Positions 15,551 through 23,126 of a stretch of 46,554 nt of DNA are shown here, one piece after another. The stretch comes from JBJHAX01 sp050480705 (GTDB taxonomy: Bacteria > Actinomycetota > Nitriliruptoria > Nitriliruptorales > Nitriliruptoraceae). The notes under the pieces are model-generated. The model saw only the letters and a list, made by a program, of their open reading frames with translations. It made no database searches and had not been told where the DNA came from. The DNA is taken from positions 1-46,554 of the forward strand of contig JBJHAX010000016.1 in assembly GCA_050480705.1 (NCBI GenBank), given 5' to 3'. The translations under genes were made by a program, and so were the position numbers. Each line of letters opens with the position of its first letter. Within the stretch, counting starts at the first letter, position 1.

Positions 15551-16783
15551 ATGACCGATCAGATGCGCACCATCCTCGTCCGCTGCTCGTGCCGGGACCG
15601 TCCCGGAATCACCACGGGCCTGCTCGGTGTGCTCGCACGCACGGGTGCGCAGCTGTACGACATGGAGCAGGTCGTCGTTCGCGAACGGCTCACGCTCGAC
15701 CTGCTGATCGGGGTCGGCGCAGGCGATGACGCGTTGAAGGAACTGCTCTTCCACGGCTGGGAACACGGCCTGCAGCTCGATTTCGAAGTCGTCGAACCGG
15801 CCTCGACGCGCGCCGCTTTGTCACGCTCGATCGTGACCGTCATCGCCCAGACGCTCACACCGTCGGCGCTGGCCGCGATCACGGGCGCGATCGCCGACGG
15901 GGGCGGGAACATCGACCGCATCGCACGCCTGTCGCGCTACCCGGTCGTTTCCTATGAGTTCGTCGTCGTCGACGGTGACGTCGACGCGATGCGCCAGATG
16001 CTGCTCGCGGTCGCGGCGGATCACACCATCGACGTCGCGATCCAGCCGGGCAACCTCGAACGGCGCGCGAAACGCCTCGTCGTCCTCGATGTCGACTCGA
16101 CCCTCATCCAGGACGAGGTCATCGACCTGCTCGCTGAGGAAGCGGGCCGTTCCGACGAGATCGCCGAGCTGACCGCGCAGGCCATGGCCGGTGACCTCGA
16201 CTTCGAAGACGCGCTTCGTCGTCGCGTCGCGATGCTTGAAGGCGCCTCGGCTCAGATCCTCGACCGTGTCGCCGAACGGATGCGGCTGACTCCCGGTGCG
16301 CGGACGTTCGTGCGAACGCTCAAACGCCTCGGCTTCACCGTCGCGATCGTCTCGGGAGGGTTCGAGTTCTTCACGCGACGGCTCGCCGACGACCTCGGCA
16401 TCGAGCACGCTGCCGCGAACCGCCTCGAGGTCGTTGATGGCAAGCTGACCGGACGCATCGTCGGATCGGTTCTCGACCGTGCTGGCAAGGCGGAGGTCCT
16501 TCGGCGGGTCGCCGCGGAGACGAACGTGCCGCTGTCGCAGACCGTCGCCGTCGGCGACGGCGCCAACGACCTGGACATGCTCGCTGCGGCGGGTCTCGGC
16601 ATCGCGTTCAATGCCAAACCGACGGTGCGCGCACGTGCCGACACTGCGCTGTCGGTTCCCTACCTCGACGCGATCCTGTTTCTGCTCGGCATCACCCGCG
16701 ACGAGGTCGAGGCGGCGGATGCGGCGGACCCCTCGCTCGAGCTCGAGGGACTGCAGCCCGTGCCGGGCATCCCCCCCGTGTGA
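15551..16783 (+). CDS. serB: Phosphoserine phosphatase SerB with ACT domains
   Basis: Dephosphorylates O-phosphoserine in the last step of serine synthesis; 410 aa. The N-terminal ~165 residues form two ACT-like regions (RTILVRCSCRDRPGITTGLL; SRSIVTVIAQTLTPSALAAIT), as in mycobacterial SerB2, suggesting amino-acid control. The HAD domain has DVDSTLIQDE (motif I), VSGGFEFF (motif II region) and VGDGANDLDML (motif III/IV). ATG 15551 is preferred because a -10 box lies 7 nt upstream; a second ATG at 15563 gives MRTILVRC. The stop is 13 nt from the next gene. Confidence 0.93.
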   Translation: MTDQMRTILVRCSCRDRPGITTGLLGVLARTGAQLYDMEQVVVRERLTLDLLIGVGAGDDALKELLFHGWEHGLQLDFEVVEPASTRAALSRSIVTVIAQTLTPSALAAITGAIADGGGNIDRIARLSRYPVVSYEFVVVDGDVDAMRQMLLAVAADHTIDVAIQPGNLERRAKRLVVLDVDSTLIQDEVIDLLAEEAGRSDEIAELTAQAMAGDLDFEDALRRRVAMLEGASAQILDRVAERMRLTPGARTFVRTLKRLGFTVAIVSGGFEFFTRRLADDLGIEHAAANRLEVVDGKLTGRIVGSVLDRAGKAEVLRRVAAETNVPLSQTVAVGDGANDLDMLAAAGLGIAFNAKPTVRARADTALSVPYLDAILFLLGITRDEVEAADAADPSLELEGLQPVPGIPPV

Positions 16784-16796
16784 GACCGAGGTCGTG

Positions 16797-17597
16797 ATGT
16801 CCCGAGTGACCGTCTACCACCTGACCCTGCCCCGCCGACTTCCTCTCATCGAGGAAGAGGGGTTGCGCACACGCGCCGACCTCACTGGGCTGCTCGGGCC
16901 GATCGACGAACTCGACGCTGCCGCGCCGGGGCTGTTCGCGCGCGGTAAGCGTGTCAGCGGCTGGCTCAGCGAACCGTTTGCGCGTTCGACGGTCGTGCGT
17001 CACGGCGCGGGCCTGGTCTCCTACACCGTTGATCCGCGCAAGACGCTCGCCGCGACGGCCTCGGCCCGCGACGGCGACCCCGAGGCCTACTGGCGCGCAG
17101 CGCGACCACTCGCAGACTGGCTCGCCGACGACACGTGCCCCGAGGATCTCGAGGTGCACCAGAACGTCGGGGTGCGTGCCAAGCATGTGCGCCTGCACAC
17201 GCCGCTGTTCGACGCCGGCGACCTCGGTCCGTGGGCAGCGCTGGTCGACGAGGTGGCGGACGCCGACCGGTTGTCGGCCAAGGCGCTGATGCACCTGGCG
17301 ATCATCGCCTCCGACGGCGATTTCGACGGCGTGGAGTTCCGTGCGGCGTGTGCGTTGGCGTGGCGTGACGAACCCGACCCCGCCTCGCTGCAACGCGAAC
17401 TCGTGGAGACCGATCCCGACCAGGTCGCCAGCACGGCGCTGGTCAGCTACGGCGAACAGGCGGGCGATGTGGCCGCGCACCTGCGCGACGTGCTCGACGA
17501 GACGCGCGCATGGTCAGAGGAGGCTGGCTTCGACGCCGGGTCGGGTCTGCTCGAACGCAGTGCGACGGTCCTCGATCTGATGGAGCGGGCCCGCTGA
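16797..17597 (+). CDS. Conserved-looking hypothetical protein downstream of serB
   Basis: A 266-aa soluble acidic protein I do not recognise. ATG 16797 with GAGG 5 nt upstream follows serB by 13 nt, so they are probably co-transcribed. Codon use is like the neighbours. The first half starts VTVYHLTLPRRLPLIEEEGLRTRADL. It continues with GWLSEPFARSTVV, GAGLVSYTVDPRKTL and EDLEVHQNVGVRAKHVRLH. This order (YHxT at the N-terminus, a 'GL' turn, a Tyr in a beta strand, then a Glu before a hydrophobic strand) loosely resembles ADP-ribosyltransferase-fold proteins; it is a weak inference. The second half is helical and Asp/Glu/Ala-rich with no motif I know. Confidence 0.72.
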   Translation: MSRVTVYHLTLPRRLPLIEEEGLRTRADLTGLLGPIDELDAAAPGLFARGKRVSGWLSEPFARSTVVRHGAGLVSYTVDPRKTLAATASARDGDPEAYWRAARPLADWLADDTCPEDLEVHQNVGVRAKHVRLHTPLFDAGDLGPWAALVDEVADADRLSAKALMHLAIIASDGDFDGVEFRAACALAWRDEPDPASLQRELVETDPDQVASTALVSYGEQAGDVAAHLRDVLDETRAWSEEAGFDAGSGLLERSATVLDLMERAR

Positions 17598-17645
17598 GTG
17601 TCGACGTATCCGCGCGTCGCCGGCACCGGCGTCAGCTGGCGGGTG

Positions 17646-17858
17646 TCAGAGACTGACGACGTTCAGGTGGCTGACGCGGGGTTCGTCGAAGTCGGGATCG
17701 TCCTGCAGTTCGAATCGGACACGCTGCCCGACACGCAGCGCCTGCAGCCCCGACGCCCGGAACGCCTCGGTGTCGTAGCTGCGTTCCTGCAGGTCGTCGT
17801 CCAGCAGCGTGCCGGATAGCGACTCGGGTGAGAACGTCCGGATGGTGCCCTGGGGCAT
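17646..17858 (-). CDS. Small cold-shock-domain-like protein with degenerate RNA-binding motifs
   Basis: A 70-aa protein whose length and pattern (MPQGTIRTFSPESLSGTLLDDD ... GLQALRVGQRVRFELQ ... VSHLNVVSL, quoted in parts) match a cold-shock domain. The RNP1 motif KGFGFI is replaced by LSGTLL and RNP2 VFVHY by SYDTEAF, so the aromatic nucleic-acid-stacking residues are missing. ATG 17858 has GAGGAG 9 nt upstream; longer in-frame extension lacks support. A -10 TATCCT lies at 17901-17896. The gene is divergent from the LapA-like gene, sharing its promoter region. Nucleic-acid binding is doubtful without aromatics. Confidence 0.68.
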   Translation of the reverse strand: MPQGTIRTFSPESLSGTLLDDDLQERSYDTEAFRASGLQALRVGQRVRFELQDDPDFDEPRVSHLNVVSL

Positions 17859-17895
17859 GGCGGCGAACTCCTCGCAGACCGGGCGGCGATGCGGC

Positions 17896-17901
17896 AGGAT
17901 A
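17896..17901 (-). promoter_or_regulatory. Putative -10 box of the cold-shock-domain gene
   Basis: TATCCT on the minus strand, 37 nt before its ATG. The plus-strand bases TAGCCG overlap its TA and may serve the divergent LapA-like gene, but match poorly. Confidence 0.4.
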
Positions 17902-17923
17902 GCCGCCGACGAAGGAGCCCAAC

Positions 17924-18394
17924 GTGAGCGCATCTACGCCCCAGCAGCCGGAGCCGTCGAGTTCGCCGGAGAGCGGCACCCCACCGCCGCCAGCGCCGGG
18001 CGGGCCCGCCAAGGGCGCGCCGGCATCCGGTGCCGCGTCCGCACAGCCTGGCGAAGCCGAGCAGGAGAAGCCGCGCACACCGTTGACGCAGCAGATCGGT
18101 CGTGTCGTCGTGGTGCTGCTCGTCGTGGTGTTCGCAGTGTTCGCCGTCACCAACAGCCAGCCCGTCGACTTCTCCTGGCTCGTCGGGGAGACCACCGCGA
18201 CGTTCGACCAGGCAGGAGAGCACGTCGGTGGCGGTGTTCCGCTGATCGCGTTGATGCTCGCGTCGCTCGCCGTCGGGTTCGCCCTCGGAGCGCTCATCGT
18301 GTGGCAGGTGGGTCGTTCCCGTCGTCGCGCGAAGGCGGCCGAGACCGCGAAGGTCAAGGACGAGGCCAAGCGCACACGCAGGTCGCGCAGCTGA
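17924..18394 (+). CDS. LapA-domain (DUF1049-like) membrane protein
   Basis: A 156-aa protein. The N-terminal ~50 residues are Pro/Ala/Ser/Gly-rich and probably disordered. Two membrane segments follow (about 60-77 VVVVLLVVVFAVFAV, and 101-123 IALMLASLAVGFALGALIV), joined by TNSQPVDFSWLVGET, the LapA-type 'N...V.f.w' signature. The C-terminus is a short basic helix (RRRAKAAETAKVKDEAKRT). LapA proteins are small envelope proteins linked in E. coli to lipopolysaccharide assembly; the role in Actinomycetota is not established. GTG 17924 has GGAG 6 nt upstream. It converges on cofC. Confidence 0.78.
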   Translation: MSASTPQQPEPSSSPESGTPPPPAPGGPAKGAPASGAASAQPGEAEQEKPRTPLTQQIGRVVVVLLVVVFAVFAVTNSQPVDFSWLVGETTATFDQAGEHVGGGVPLIALMLASLAVGFALGALIVWQVGRSRRRAKAAETAKVKDEAKRTRRSRS

Positions 18395-18470
18395 TCCGAC
18401 CCCCGGTCGACGCGACGCGTCGGTCGTAGCCGTCCGACATCTCCCGGTCGTGGCGGTGGCGGTAGTTCGT

Positions 18471-19091
18471 TCAGGTCGTCAGGTGGGCAACGACTTCGCG
18501 CGTGTGCTGGCCGAGATCGTTGATGTCGAGCGCGCGCAGGTCCTCGATCGTGTCGAGGTCGTGTCGGAACCCGGGTGTGTCGAGCCGTGACACGCTCAGG
18601 CCTCGTTGCGACGCCAGGCGTTCGTGGGCGTCAGCGGAACCGGGCCCGTACGCGGTCGGCATGACCACGTGGGACCGTCGCAGCAGGGCCGCGGTGCCAC
18701 CGTCGCATGTCGGCGCGATGACGACCTCGGTGGTGCTGGCCAACAGTTGCTCGACGTCGTCGGGGACGAGCCGGGGAAGGTCGGCCATCAGGACCAGACG
18801 GTCATGTGCCGCGTCGACGGTGGCGGCCGCGCTGGCGACGACCGTGTCGAGGGTGGATCGTCCCGGCGGGTCCTCGATCGTGTGGACACCCCGGGCGCGT
18901 GCCGCCGCTGCGGCATGACCGTCGCGGGCAGCGACGACGATGTCGTCCACACGGGTCGAGGCGAGCGCGTCGAGAACGTCGCGGAGCATCGCCGTCGCCA
19001 GCGCTGCACGTTGCGCAGGGGTCAACCACCGGCGCAGGCGCGACTTGCCCCTCCCGGGAGTTGTGAACGGCACGATCGCGGCGACGGACAT
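18471..19091 (-). CDS. cofC: Phospholactate/phosphoenolpyruvate guanylyltransferase CofC/FbiD (coenzyme F420)
   Basis: Activates 2-phospholactate or phosphoenolpyruvate with GTP in coenzyme F420 synthesis; 206 aa. The nucleotidyltransferase N-terminus reads AAIVPFTTPGRGKSRLRRWL, then AMLRDVLDAL...DDIVVAARDG, LVLMADLPRLVPDDVEQLL, and GGTAALLRRSH...YGPGSADAHERLA, all typical. It is divergent from gpsA, as FbiD (Rv2983) is next to gpsA2 in M. tuberculosis, which supports the name. ATG 19091 is 7 nt from a TAGCCT -10 box, a leaderless layout. Other F420 genes (fbiA/B/C) are not in the window. Confidence 0.9.
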   Translation of the reverse strand: MSVAAIVPFTTPGRGKSRLRRWLTPAQRAALATAMLRDVLDALASTRVDDIVVAARDGHAAAAARARGVHTIEDPPGRSTLDTVVASAAATVDAAHDRLVLMADLPRLVPDDVEQLLASTTEVVIAPTCDGGTAALLRRSHVVMPTAYGPGSADAHERLASQRGLSVSRLDTPGFRHDLDTIEDLRALDINDLGQHTREVVAHLTT

Positions 19092-19098
19092 CGTGGTG

Positions 19099-19104
19099 AG
19101 GCTA
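19099..19104 (-). promoter_or_regulatory. Putative -10 box of cofC, leaderless arrangement
   Basis: TAGCCT on the minus strand with 7 nt to ATG 19091, the same spacing as at serB. A GGAGGAG lies upstream of the box, too far to serve as its ribosome site. Confidence 0.45.
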
Positions 19105-19122
19105 CTCCTCCGTGTCGTGGGC

Positions 19123-19128
19123 TAGGTT
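19123..19128 (+). promoter_or_regulatory. Putative -10 box of gpsA
   Basis: TAGGTT, 30 nt before GTG 19159; a GAGGAG ribosome site lies in the predicted leader. Confidence 0.4.
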
Positions 19129-19158
19129 CGGTCACCGTGCGGACGAGGAGTGCGGCAG

Positions 19159-20172
19159 GTGGGCCGGATCGCAGTCATGGGAGCGGGGTCCTGGGGGACC
19201 GCGTTCGCCATGATGTGTGTCGATGCGGGACAGGATGCGACCGTGTGGGCACGACGTGCCCAGGTCGCCGACGAGATCGCCACCCAGCGCACCAACGCCT
19301 CCTACCTGCCTGGCGTGGAACTTCCCGGCGCGCTCGAGGCGACGGCCGATCCAGAACGAGCACTCGCCGACGCCGACGTCGTCGTCCTCGCGATCCCCTC
19401 GGTGGGGATCGTCGATCAGCTCGCCACATGGGGCGTTGCGATCCCCCGCGATGCGACGGTCGTGAGCCTCGTCAAGGGCGTCGACGTCGCCACGCTGCGC
19501 TTCGGCAGCGAGATGATCGCGGAGTCGCTCGGCGGCGATCCCGGTCGTGTCGTCGTGGTCAGTGGCCCCAACCTCGCGAGCGAGTGTGCGCTGCGGCTTC
19601 CTGCAGCCAGTGTCGCCGCAAGCCCCGACCAGGACCGGGCGGCGCGTGTGCAGGCCTCGGTGATGGCGCCCTACTTCCGGGTGTACACCAACGAGGACAA
19701 GATCGGCGTCGAGGTCGGCGGGGCGGTCAAGAACGTCATCGCGCTGGCGGCCGGCATGGCGCACGGCATGGGGTTCGGCGACAACACGCTCGCGGCGGTG
19801 ATCACCCGCGGGCTCGCCGAGATGACCCGGCTCGGTGTCGCGCTCGGGGGTCAAGCGCTGACCTTCTCGGGCCTGGCGGGCGTGGGTGATCTGGTCGTCA
19901 CGTGCACCTCGCCGCGTTCGCGAAACCGGACCGTGGGCGACCGTGTCGGGCGGGGCGAACCCATCGCGGACGTGGTGGCCTCGATGACGATGGTCGCTGA
20001 GGGAGTCGGATCGTCGCGGGCGCTGCTGGGCCTGGCAGACAAGCTCGGTGTCGACATGCCGATCGTGCAGGGCGTGGTCGCGGTGTGCCACGAAGGCCGT
20101 GACCCGCACGAACTCGCCGATGCGCTGCTGGCGCGTGCCGCCAAACCGGAGATCTACGGGATGGACGTGTGA
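19159..20172 (+). CDS. gpsA: Glycerol-3-phosphate dehydrogenase [NAD(P)+] GpsA
   Basis: Reduces dihydroxyacetone phosphate to sn-glycerol-3-phosphate for phospholipid synthesis; 337 aa. The dinucleotide motif is RIAVMGAGSWGTAFA at the N-terminus. The catalytic-lysine region reads VGGAVKNVIALAAGMAHGMGFGDNT, and GLAGVGDLVVTCTSPRSRNRTVG follows. GTG 19159 is chosen over the in-frame GTG 19150 because GAGGAG sits 8 nt upstream and the N-terminus then matches the family (MGRIAVMG). The stop overlaps the next gene's GTG by 4 nt. Confidence 0.93.
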   Translation: MGRIAVMGAGSWGTAFAMMCVDAGQDATVWARRAQVADEIATQRTNASYLPGVELPGALEATADPERALADADVVVLAIPSVGIVDQLATWGVAIPRDATVVSLVKGVDVATLRFGSEMIAESLGGDPGRVVVVSGPNLASECALRLPAASVAASPDQDRAARVQASVMAPYFRVYTNEDKIGVEVGGAVKNVIALAAGMAHGMGFGDNTLAAVITRGLAEMTRLGVALGGQALTFSGLAGVGDLVVTCTSPRSRNRTVGDRVGRGEPIADVVASMTMVAEGVGSSRALLGLADKLGVDMPIVQGVVAVCHEGRDPHELADALLARAAKPEIYGMDV

Positions 20173-20768
20173 GCTCGCGGTGGGCGCGCGATCCGGGACT
20201 GGTCGTCGTGCTCGACGGTCCTTCGGGTGTGGGAACCTCGACGGTGCTCGCCTTGCTGCAGGAGGCGTGGTCGCGGGTGCGAACCGAACCCCTTCTCGAC
20301 GTCGGTCTCGACCGCACCCTGACGGCGTTCGGTCCAGAACTCGAACGCTGGTGGGACCTGATCACACCGGTGACGACCTCCAACGCGAGCGGTCGCGTGC
20401 ACTGGGGGCCGCTCGGGCGTGAACTGGTCGGCGGGATGCACCGGGTCGTCGCGGCGTGGGCGGCCGCCGGGTGGGACGTTGCGCTGGACCATCTGCTGCT
20501 CGATCGCACGACGGTCACCGACCTTCGTCAGGCACTCGCCGGCCTGCCCGTCCTCCACGTCGGATTGACGTGCGACGCCGAAGTGCTCGTCGAGCGCGGC
20601 ATCGACGACTACGGCGAGCCACGTCCCGGCGTGCTGTGGCAGCTCCACGTGTTCGACGAGGTCGCCGACCGGGATCTCGTCCTCGACACCACGGACATGG
20701 CACCCGACGAGGTCGTGGACGTCATTCTCGCGGCGGTCGCGCACCGCCTGCCGTTGCGCGGACGCTGA
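20169..20768 (+). CDS. Chloramphenicol-phosphotransferase-like (CPT family) P-loop protein, Walker A lysine absent
   Basis: A 199-aa soluble protein coupled to gpsA by a 4-nt overlap. The P-loop region VVVLDGPSGVGTSTV (residues 12-26) matches CPT/kinase Walker A, GxxxxGK[ST]. The lysine, which contacts the ATP beta-phosphate, is Thr23 here. Downstream, LHVGLTCDAEVLVERGIDDYG...GVLWQLHVFDEVADRDLVLDTTDMAPDE fits the CPT lid and C-terminal pattern (VGv.C....L..RE...G.a..Q...VH....YDl.vDT), although the basic lid residues are thinner than usual. It may be a degraded or repurposed kinase. No antibiotic-resistance role should be assumed. Confidence 0.72.
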   Translation: MSSRWARDPGLVVVLDGPSGVGTSTVLALLQEAWSRVRTEPLLDVGLDRTLTAFGPELERWWDLITPVTTSNASGRVHWGPLGRELVGGMHRVVAAWAAAGWDVALDHLLLDRTTVTDLRQALAGLPVLHVGLTCDAEVLVERGIDDYGEPRPGVLWQLHVFDEVADRDLVLDTTDMAPDEVVDVILAAVAHRLPLRGR

Positions 20769-20779
20769 CCGGGCGCACG

Positions 20780-21694
20780 TCATCCAGAGGCGTCGCCCAA
20801 CGCGCGGGAGATGCGTTCGGCCTGGTCGAGCACACTCGTCAGCTCGTCTGGTCGCTCACCCAGCTCGTTGATCGCCTCCCACGCCCCGGCGATGTCGTCG
20901 GCAGTCGGCGGATCCTCGAACGTCACGCCCGCGCTCTCCACGACCGCGACACGGGCGACATAGCCGCCACCGACCGAGTAGATACGGCCAGTGTCCTGGC
21001 AGGAGTCCGACGCGAGATAGGTGACCAGGCCCGAGACGTGGGCCGGGTCGAGGCGCTCGAGCAGTGCAGGTGGGAACACGTCGTCGGTCATCCGGGAGGA
21101 CGCGAGCGGAGCGATGGCGTGTGCGGTGATGCCGTAGCGGGCACCTTCGATCGCGAGTGTGCGGACGAGCCCGACGAGCCCCATCTTCGCGGCGCCGTAG
21201 TTCGACTGCCCGAAGTTGCCGTACAGCCCCGATCCCGACGTCGTGCAGATCACGCGGCCGTGCCCCTGCTCGCGCATGTGGTTCCACGCAGCACGCGTGA
21301 CACTGAACGCGCCCCGCAGGTGCACATCGATGACGGCATCGACGTCCTCGCCGGTGATCTTGCCGAACGACGCGTCACGCAGGATCCCGGCGTTGTTGAC
21401 GACGACATCGACACTGCCGAACGCTTCGAGTGCGGTTGCCACGACCGCCTCGCCACCCTCCCAGGTATGCACGCCGTCATGGTTCGCGACCGCCTGGCCT
21501 CCGGCGTCTCGGATCTCCTCGACGACGCGGTCCGCTGGCGCGCGGTCCGTGCCGCTGCCGTCGCGGTCGCCTCCCAGATCGTTGACGACGATGCGCGCAC
21601 CGCGTTCAGCGAGGGTGAGCGAATGCCGTCGTCCGAGCCCACCTCCGGCGCCGGTGACGATCGCGACCCGGCCGTCGAGTTCGATCCCGCTCAT
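20780..21694 (-). CDS. Short-chain dehydrogenase/reductase, MFE2-type (3R)-hydroxyacyl-CoA dehydrogenase-like
   Basis: A 304-aa SDR. VAIVTGAGGGLGRRHSLTLAERGA gives the NAD-binding glycine motif, NNAGILRDASFGKI the NNAG motif, and YGAAK the catalytic Tyr-Lys. The stretch TTSGSGLYGNFGQSNYGAAK is characteristic of the dehydrogenase domain of peroxisomal multifunctional enzyme type 2 and its bacterial relatives, which oxidise (3R)-hydroxyacyl-CoA. The last ~50 residues are a short C-terminal extension. ATG 21694 has GGAG 7 nt upstream; the frame runs on upstream but into the divergent ddl promoter. Substrate is inferred from the family. Confidence 0.85.
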   Translation of the reverse strand: MSGIELDGRVAIVTGAGGGLGRRHSLTLAERGARIVVNDLGGDRDGSGTDRAPADRVVEEIRDAGGQAVANHDGVHTWEGGEAVVATALEAFGSVDVVVNNAGILRDASFGKITGEDVDAVIDVHLRGAFSVTRAAWNHMREQGHGRVICTTSGSGLYGNFGQSNYGAAKMGLVGLVRTLAIEGARYGITAHAIAPLASSRMTDDVFPPALLERLDPAHVSGLVTYLASDSCQDTGRIYSVGGGYVARVAVVESAGVTFEDPPTADDIAGAWEAINELGERPDELTSVLDQAERISRALGDASG

Positions 21695-21738
21695 GCCCGC
21701 ACTCCGTCGTCGATGCCCCGGTCCATGCGACCTCGTGG

Positions 21739-21748
21739 AGGATAGGCT
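21739..21748. promoter_or_regulatory. Overlapping back-to-back -10 boxes for the SDR gene (-) and ddl (+)
   Basis: AGGATAGGCT reads TATCCT on the minus strand (21744-21739) and TAGGCT on the plus strand (21743-21748), sharing two bases. The SDR ATG is 44 nt away and the ddl ATG 65 nt away. Confidence 0.45.
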
Positions 21749-21813
21749 CCGCGACGTCGCCGGACGGGATACCACGCCGTCGGATCCGCACACCCCTGCC
21801 ATCGAGGTCGTGC

Positions 21814-22887
21814 ATGAAGCGGGCGGTCGTGCTGTACGGAGGACGCTCGCAGGAGCACGCGATCTCGTGCCTGTCGGCGCGCTCCGTGCTGGGCGCGGTC
21901 GACCGGGACCGCTACGAGTTGGTGGCCGTGGGCATCACGCGTGCCGGGCGGTGGACGCTGACCGACGGCGTGATCGACGTCACCGACGATCAACCGCTTC
22001 CGGAAGTCCCTGACGATGGGCCCACCGCAGCGCTGGTCGGGACCCGGCGTGGCCCGCTGCTCGTCGAATTGGACGACGAGGGCGAGCGGGTGGCCTCACA
22101 CGGGCAGGTCGACGTGGTCTTCCCGCTGTTGCACGGCCCGTGGGGGGAGGACGGCACCGTTCAAGGACTGCTGGCCACGGTCGGTGTCCCGTACGTGGGA
22201 GCGGACGTGACCGCGTCCTCGATCGGCATCGACAAGGCGGCGATGAAAGCCAGTTTCGCCGCGGTCGGCCTGCCGCAGACACGCTACGACGCCGTGCATC
22301 GTGCGCGTTGGTCCAGCGAGCCCGATGCCGTGGTACGGCAGCTGTGTGACGGGCTTGAGCTGCCATGGTTCGTCAAGCCGGCCCGCCAGGGTTCCTCGAT
22401 CGGCATCACCCGTGTCGACGCGCCCGGGGAACTCGGCGAGGCGATGACGACGGCGTTCGAGCACGACGCCAAGGCCGTGATCGAACAGGCGGTCGTCGCG
22501 TCACGCGAACTCGAGATCGGCGTGCTGGGCAACGACACGGTCGATGTCGCCGGACCTGGCGAGGTCGTGCCCGCCAGCGACTTCTACGACTTCGAAGCGA
22601 AGTACCTCGCGTCGTCCGAATTGCTCATCCCCGCCGACGTCACCTCGGAGGTGCGCGAGACGACGCGTCGGCTCGCTGTCGCGGCGTACCAGGCGATCGG
22701 ATGCCGAGGTCTCGCCCGCGTGGACTTCTTCCTCAGCGCTGAAGGTCAGGTGCTCGTCAACGAGATCAACACCATCCCGGGCTTCACCCATGCGTCGATG
22801 TTCCCACGGCTGTGGGCGGCCGAAGGCCTGGACTTCCCGGCGCTCGTCGACCGGCTGCTGGGCGACGCCGTTGACGTGACCGGCTGA
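21814..22887 (+). CDS. ddl: D-alanine--D-alanine ligase Ddl
   Basis: ATP-dependent ligase making the D-Ala-D-Ala dipeptide of peptidoglycan; 357 aa. It begins KRAVVLYGGRSQEHAISCLSA (GG.S.EH.vS motif). VVFPLLHGPWGEDGTVQGLLATVGVPYVG, the ATP-grasp KPARQGSSIGITRV, and the final GRARVDFF-like RVDFFLSAEGQVLVNEINTIPGFT follow. The Glu and Asn of NEINT bind Mg2+. It is upstream of a hairpin shared with the convergent rpmB. In M. tuberculosis the equivalent ddlA also follows gpsA, but here an SDR and a P-loop gene intervene. Confidence 0.94.
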   Translation: MKRAVVLYGGRSQEHAISCLSARSVLGAVDRDRYELVAVGITRAGRWTLTDGVIDVTDDQPLPEVPDDGPTAALVGTRRGPLLVELDDEGERVASHGQVDVVFPLLHGPWGEDGTVQGLLATVGVPYVGADVTASSIGIDKAAMKASFAAVGLPQTRYDAVHRARWSSEPDAVVRQLCDGLELPWFVKPARQGSSIGITRVDAPGELGEAMTTAFEHDAKAVIEQAVVASRELEIGVLGNDTVDVAGPGEVVPASDFYDFEAKYLASSELLIPADVTSEVRETTRRLAVAAYQAIGCRGLARVDFFLSAEGQVLVNEINTIPGFTHASMFPRLWAAEGLDFPALVDRLLGDAVDVTG

Positions 22888-22891
22888 GCTG

Positions 22892-22917
22892 CGTTGGCCC
22901 ATGCGCACGGGCCAACG
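22892..22917. terminator. Bidirectional terminator candidate between ddl and rpmB
   Basis: CGTTGGCCC (22892-22900) pairs with GGGCCAACG (22909-22917) around an 8-nt loop that contains TGCGCA. It is located 5 nt after the ddl stop and 9 nt from the rpmB stop on the other strand. Confidence 0.6.
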
Positions 22918-22925
22918 TGGGCTGG

Positions 22926-23126
22926 TCAGGCCTTGACGGGAGGGCGCTGCACCTTGCCGGCCTTGATGCAGGAGGTGCACACGTCGATGCGGACCGTGCG
23001 GCCGTTCACGTAGGCCTTGACCCGCTGGATGTTGGGTGACCAGCGCTTCGAGGAGCGGCGGTGGGAGTGGGAGACCTGCTTGCCGAACCACGGCTTCTTG
23101 CCGCACAGGTCGCAGTGGGACGCCAT
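22926..23126 (-). CDS. rpmB: 50S ribosomal protein L28
   Basis: A 66-aa protein of the large subunit. MASHCDLCGKKPWFGKQVSHSHRR... is the L28 N-terminus, and RWSPNIQRVKAYVNGRTVRI the core. Two Cys pairs (CDLC, CTSC) make it the zinc-binding C+ form; zinc-free paralogues, if any, would lie elsewhere. Start ATG 23126 gives the exact L28 N-terminus; the frame is open further but without support. It is divergent from fakA, with which L28 genes are often neighbours. The 5' leader region is the longest non-coding stretch in the window. Confidence 0.95.
   Translation of the reverse strand: MASHCDLCGKKPWFGKQVSHSHRRSSKRWSPNIQRVKAYVNGRTVRIDVCTSCIKAGKVQRPPVKA

Noticed and set aside
20169..20768. Chloramphenicol resistance gene
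   Set aside because: CPT-like proteins are widespread with unknown roles, and this one lacks the Walker A lysine; resistance is not supported.
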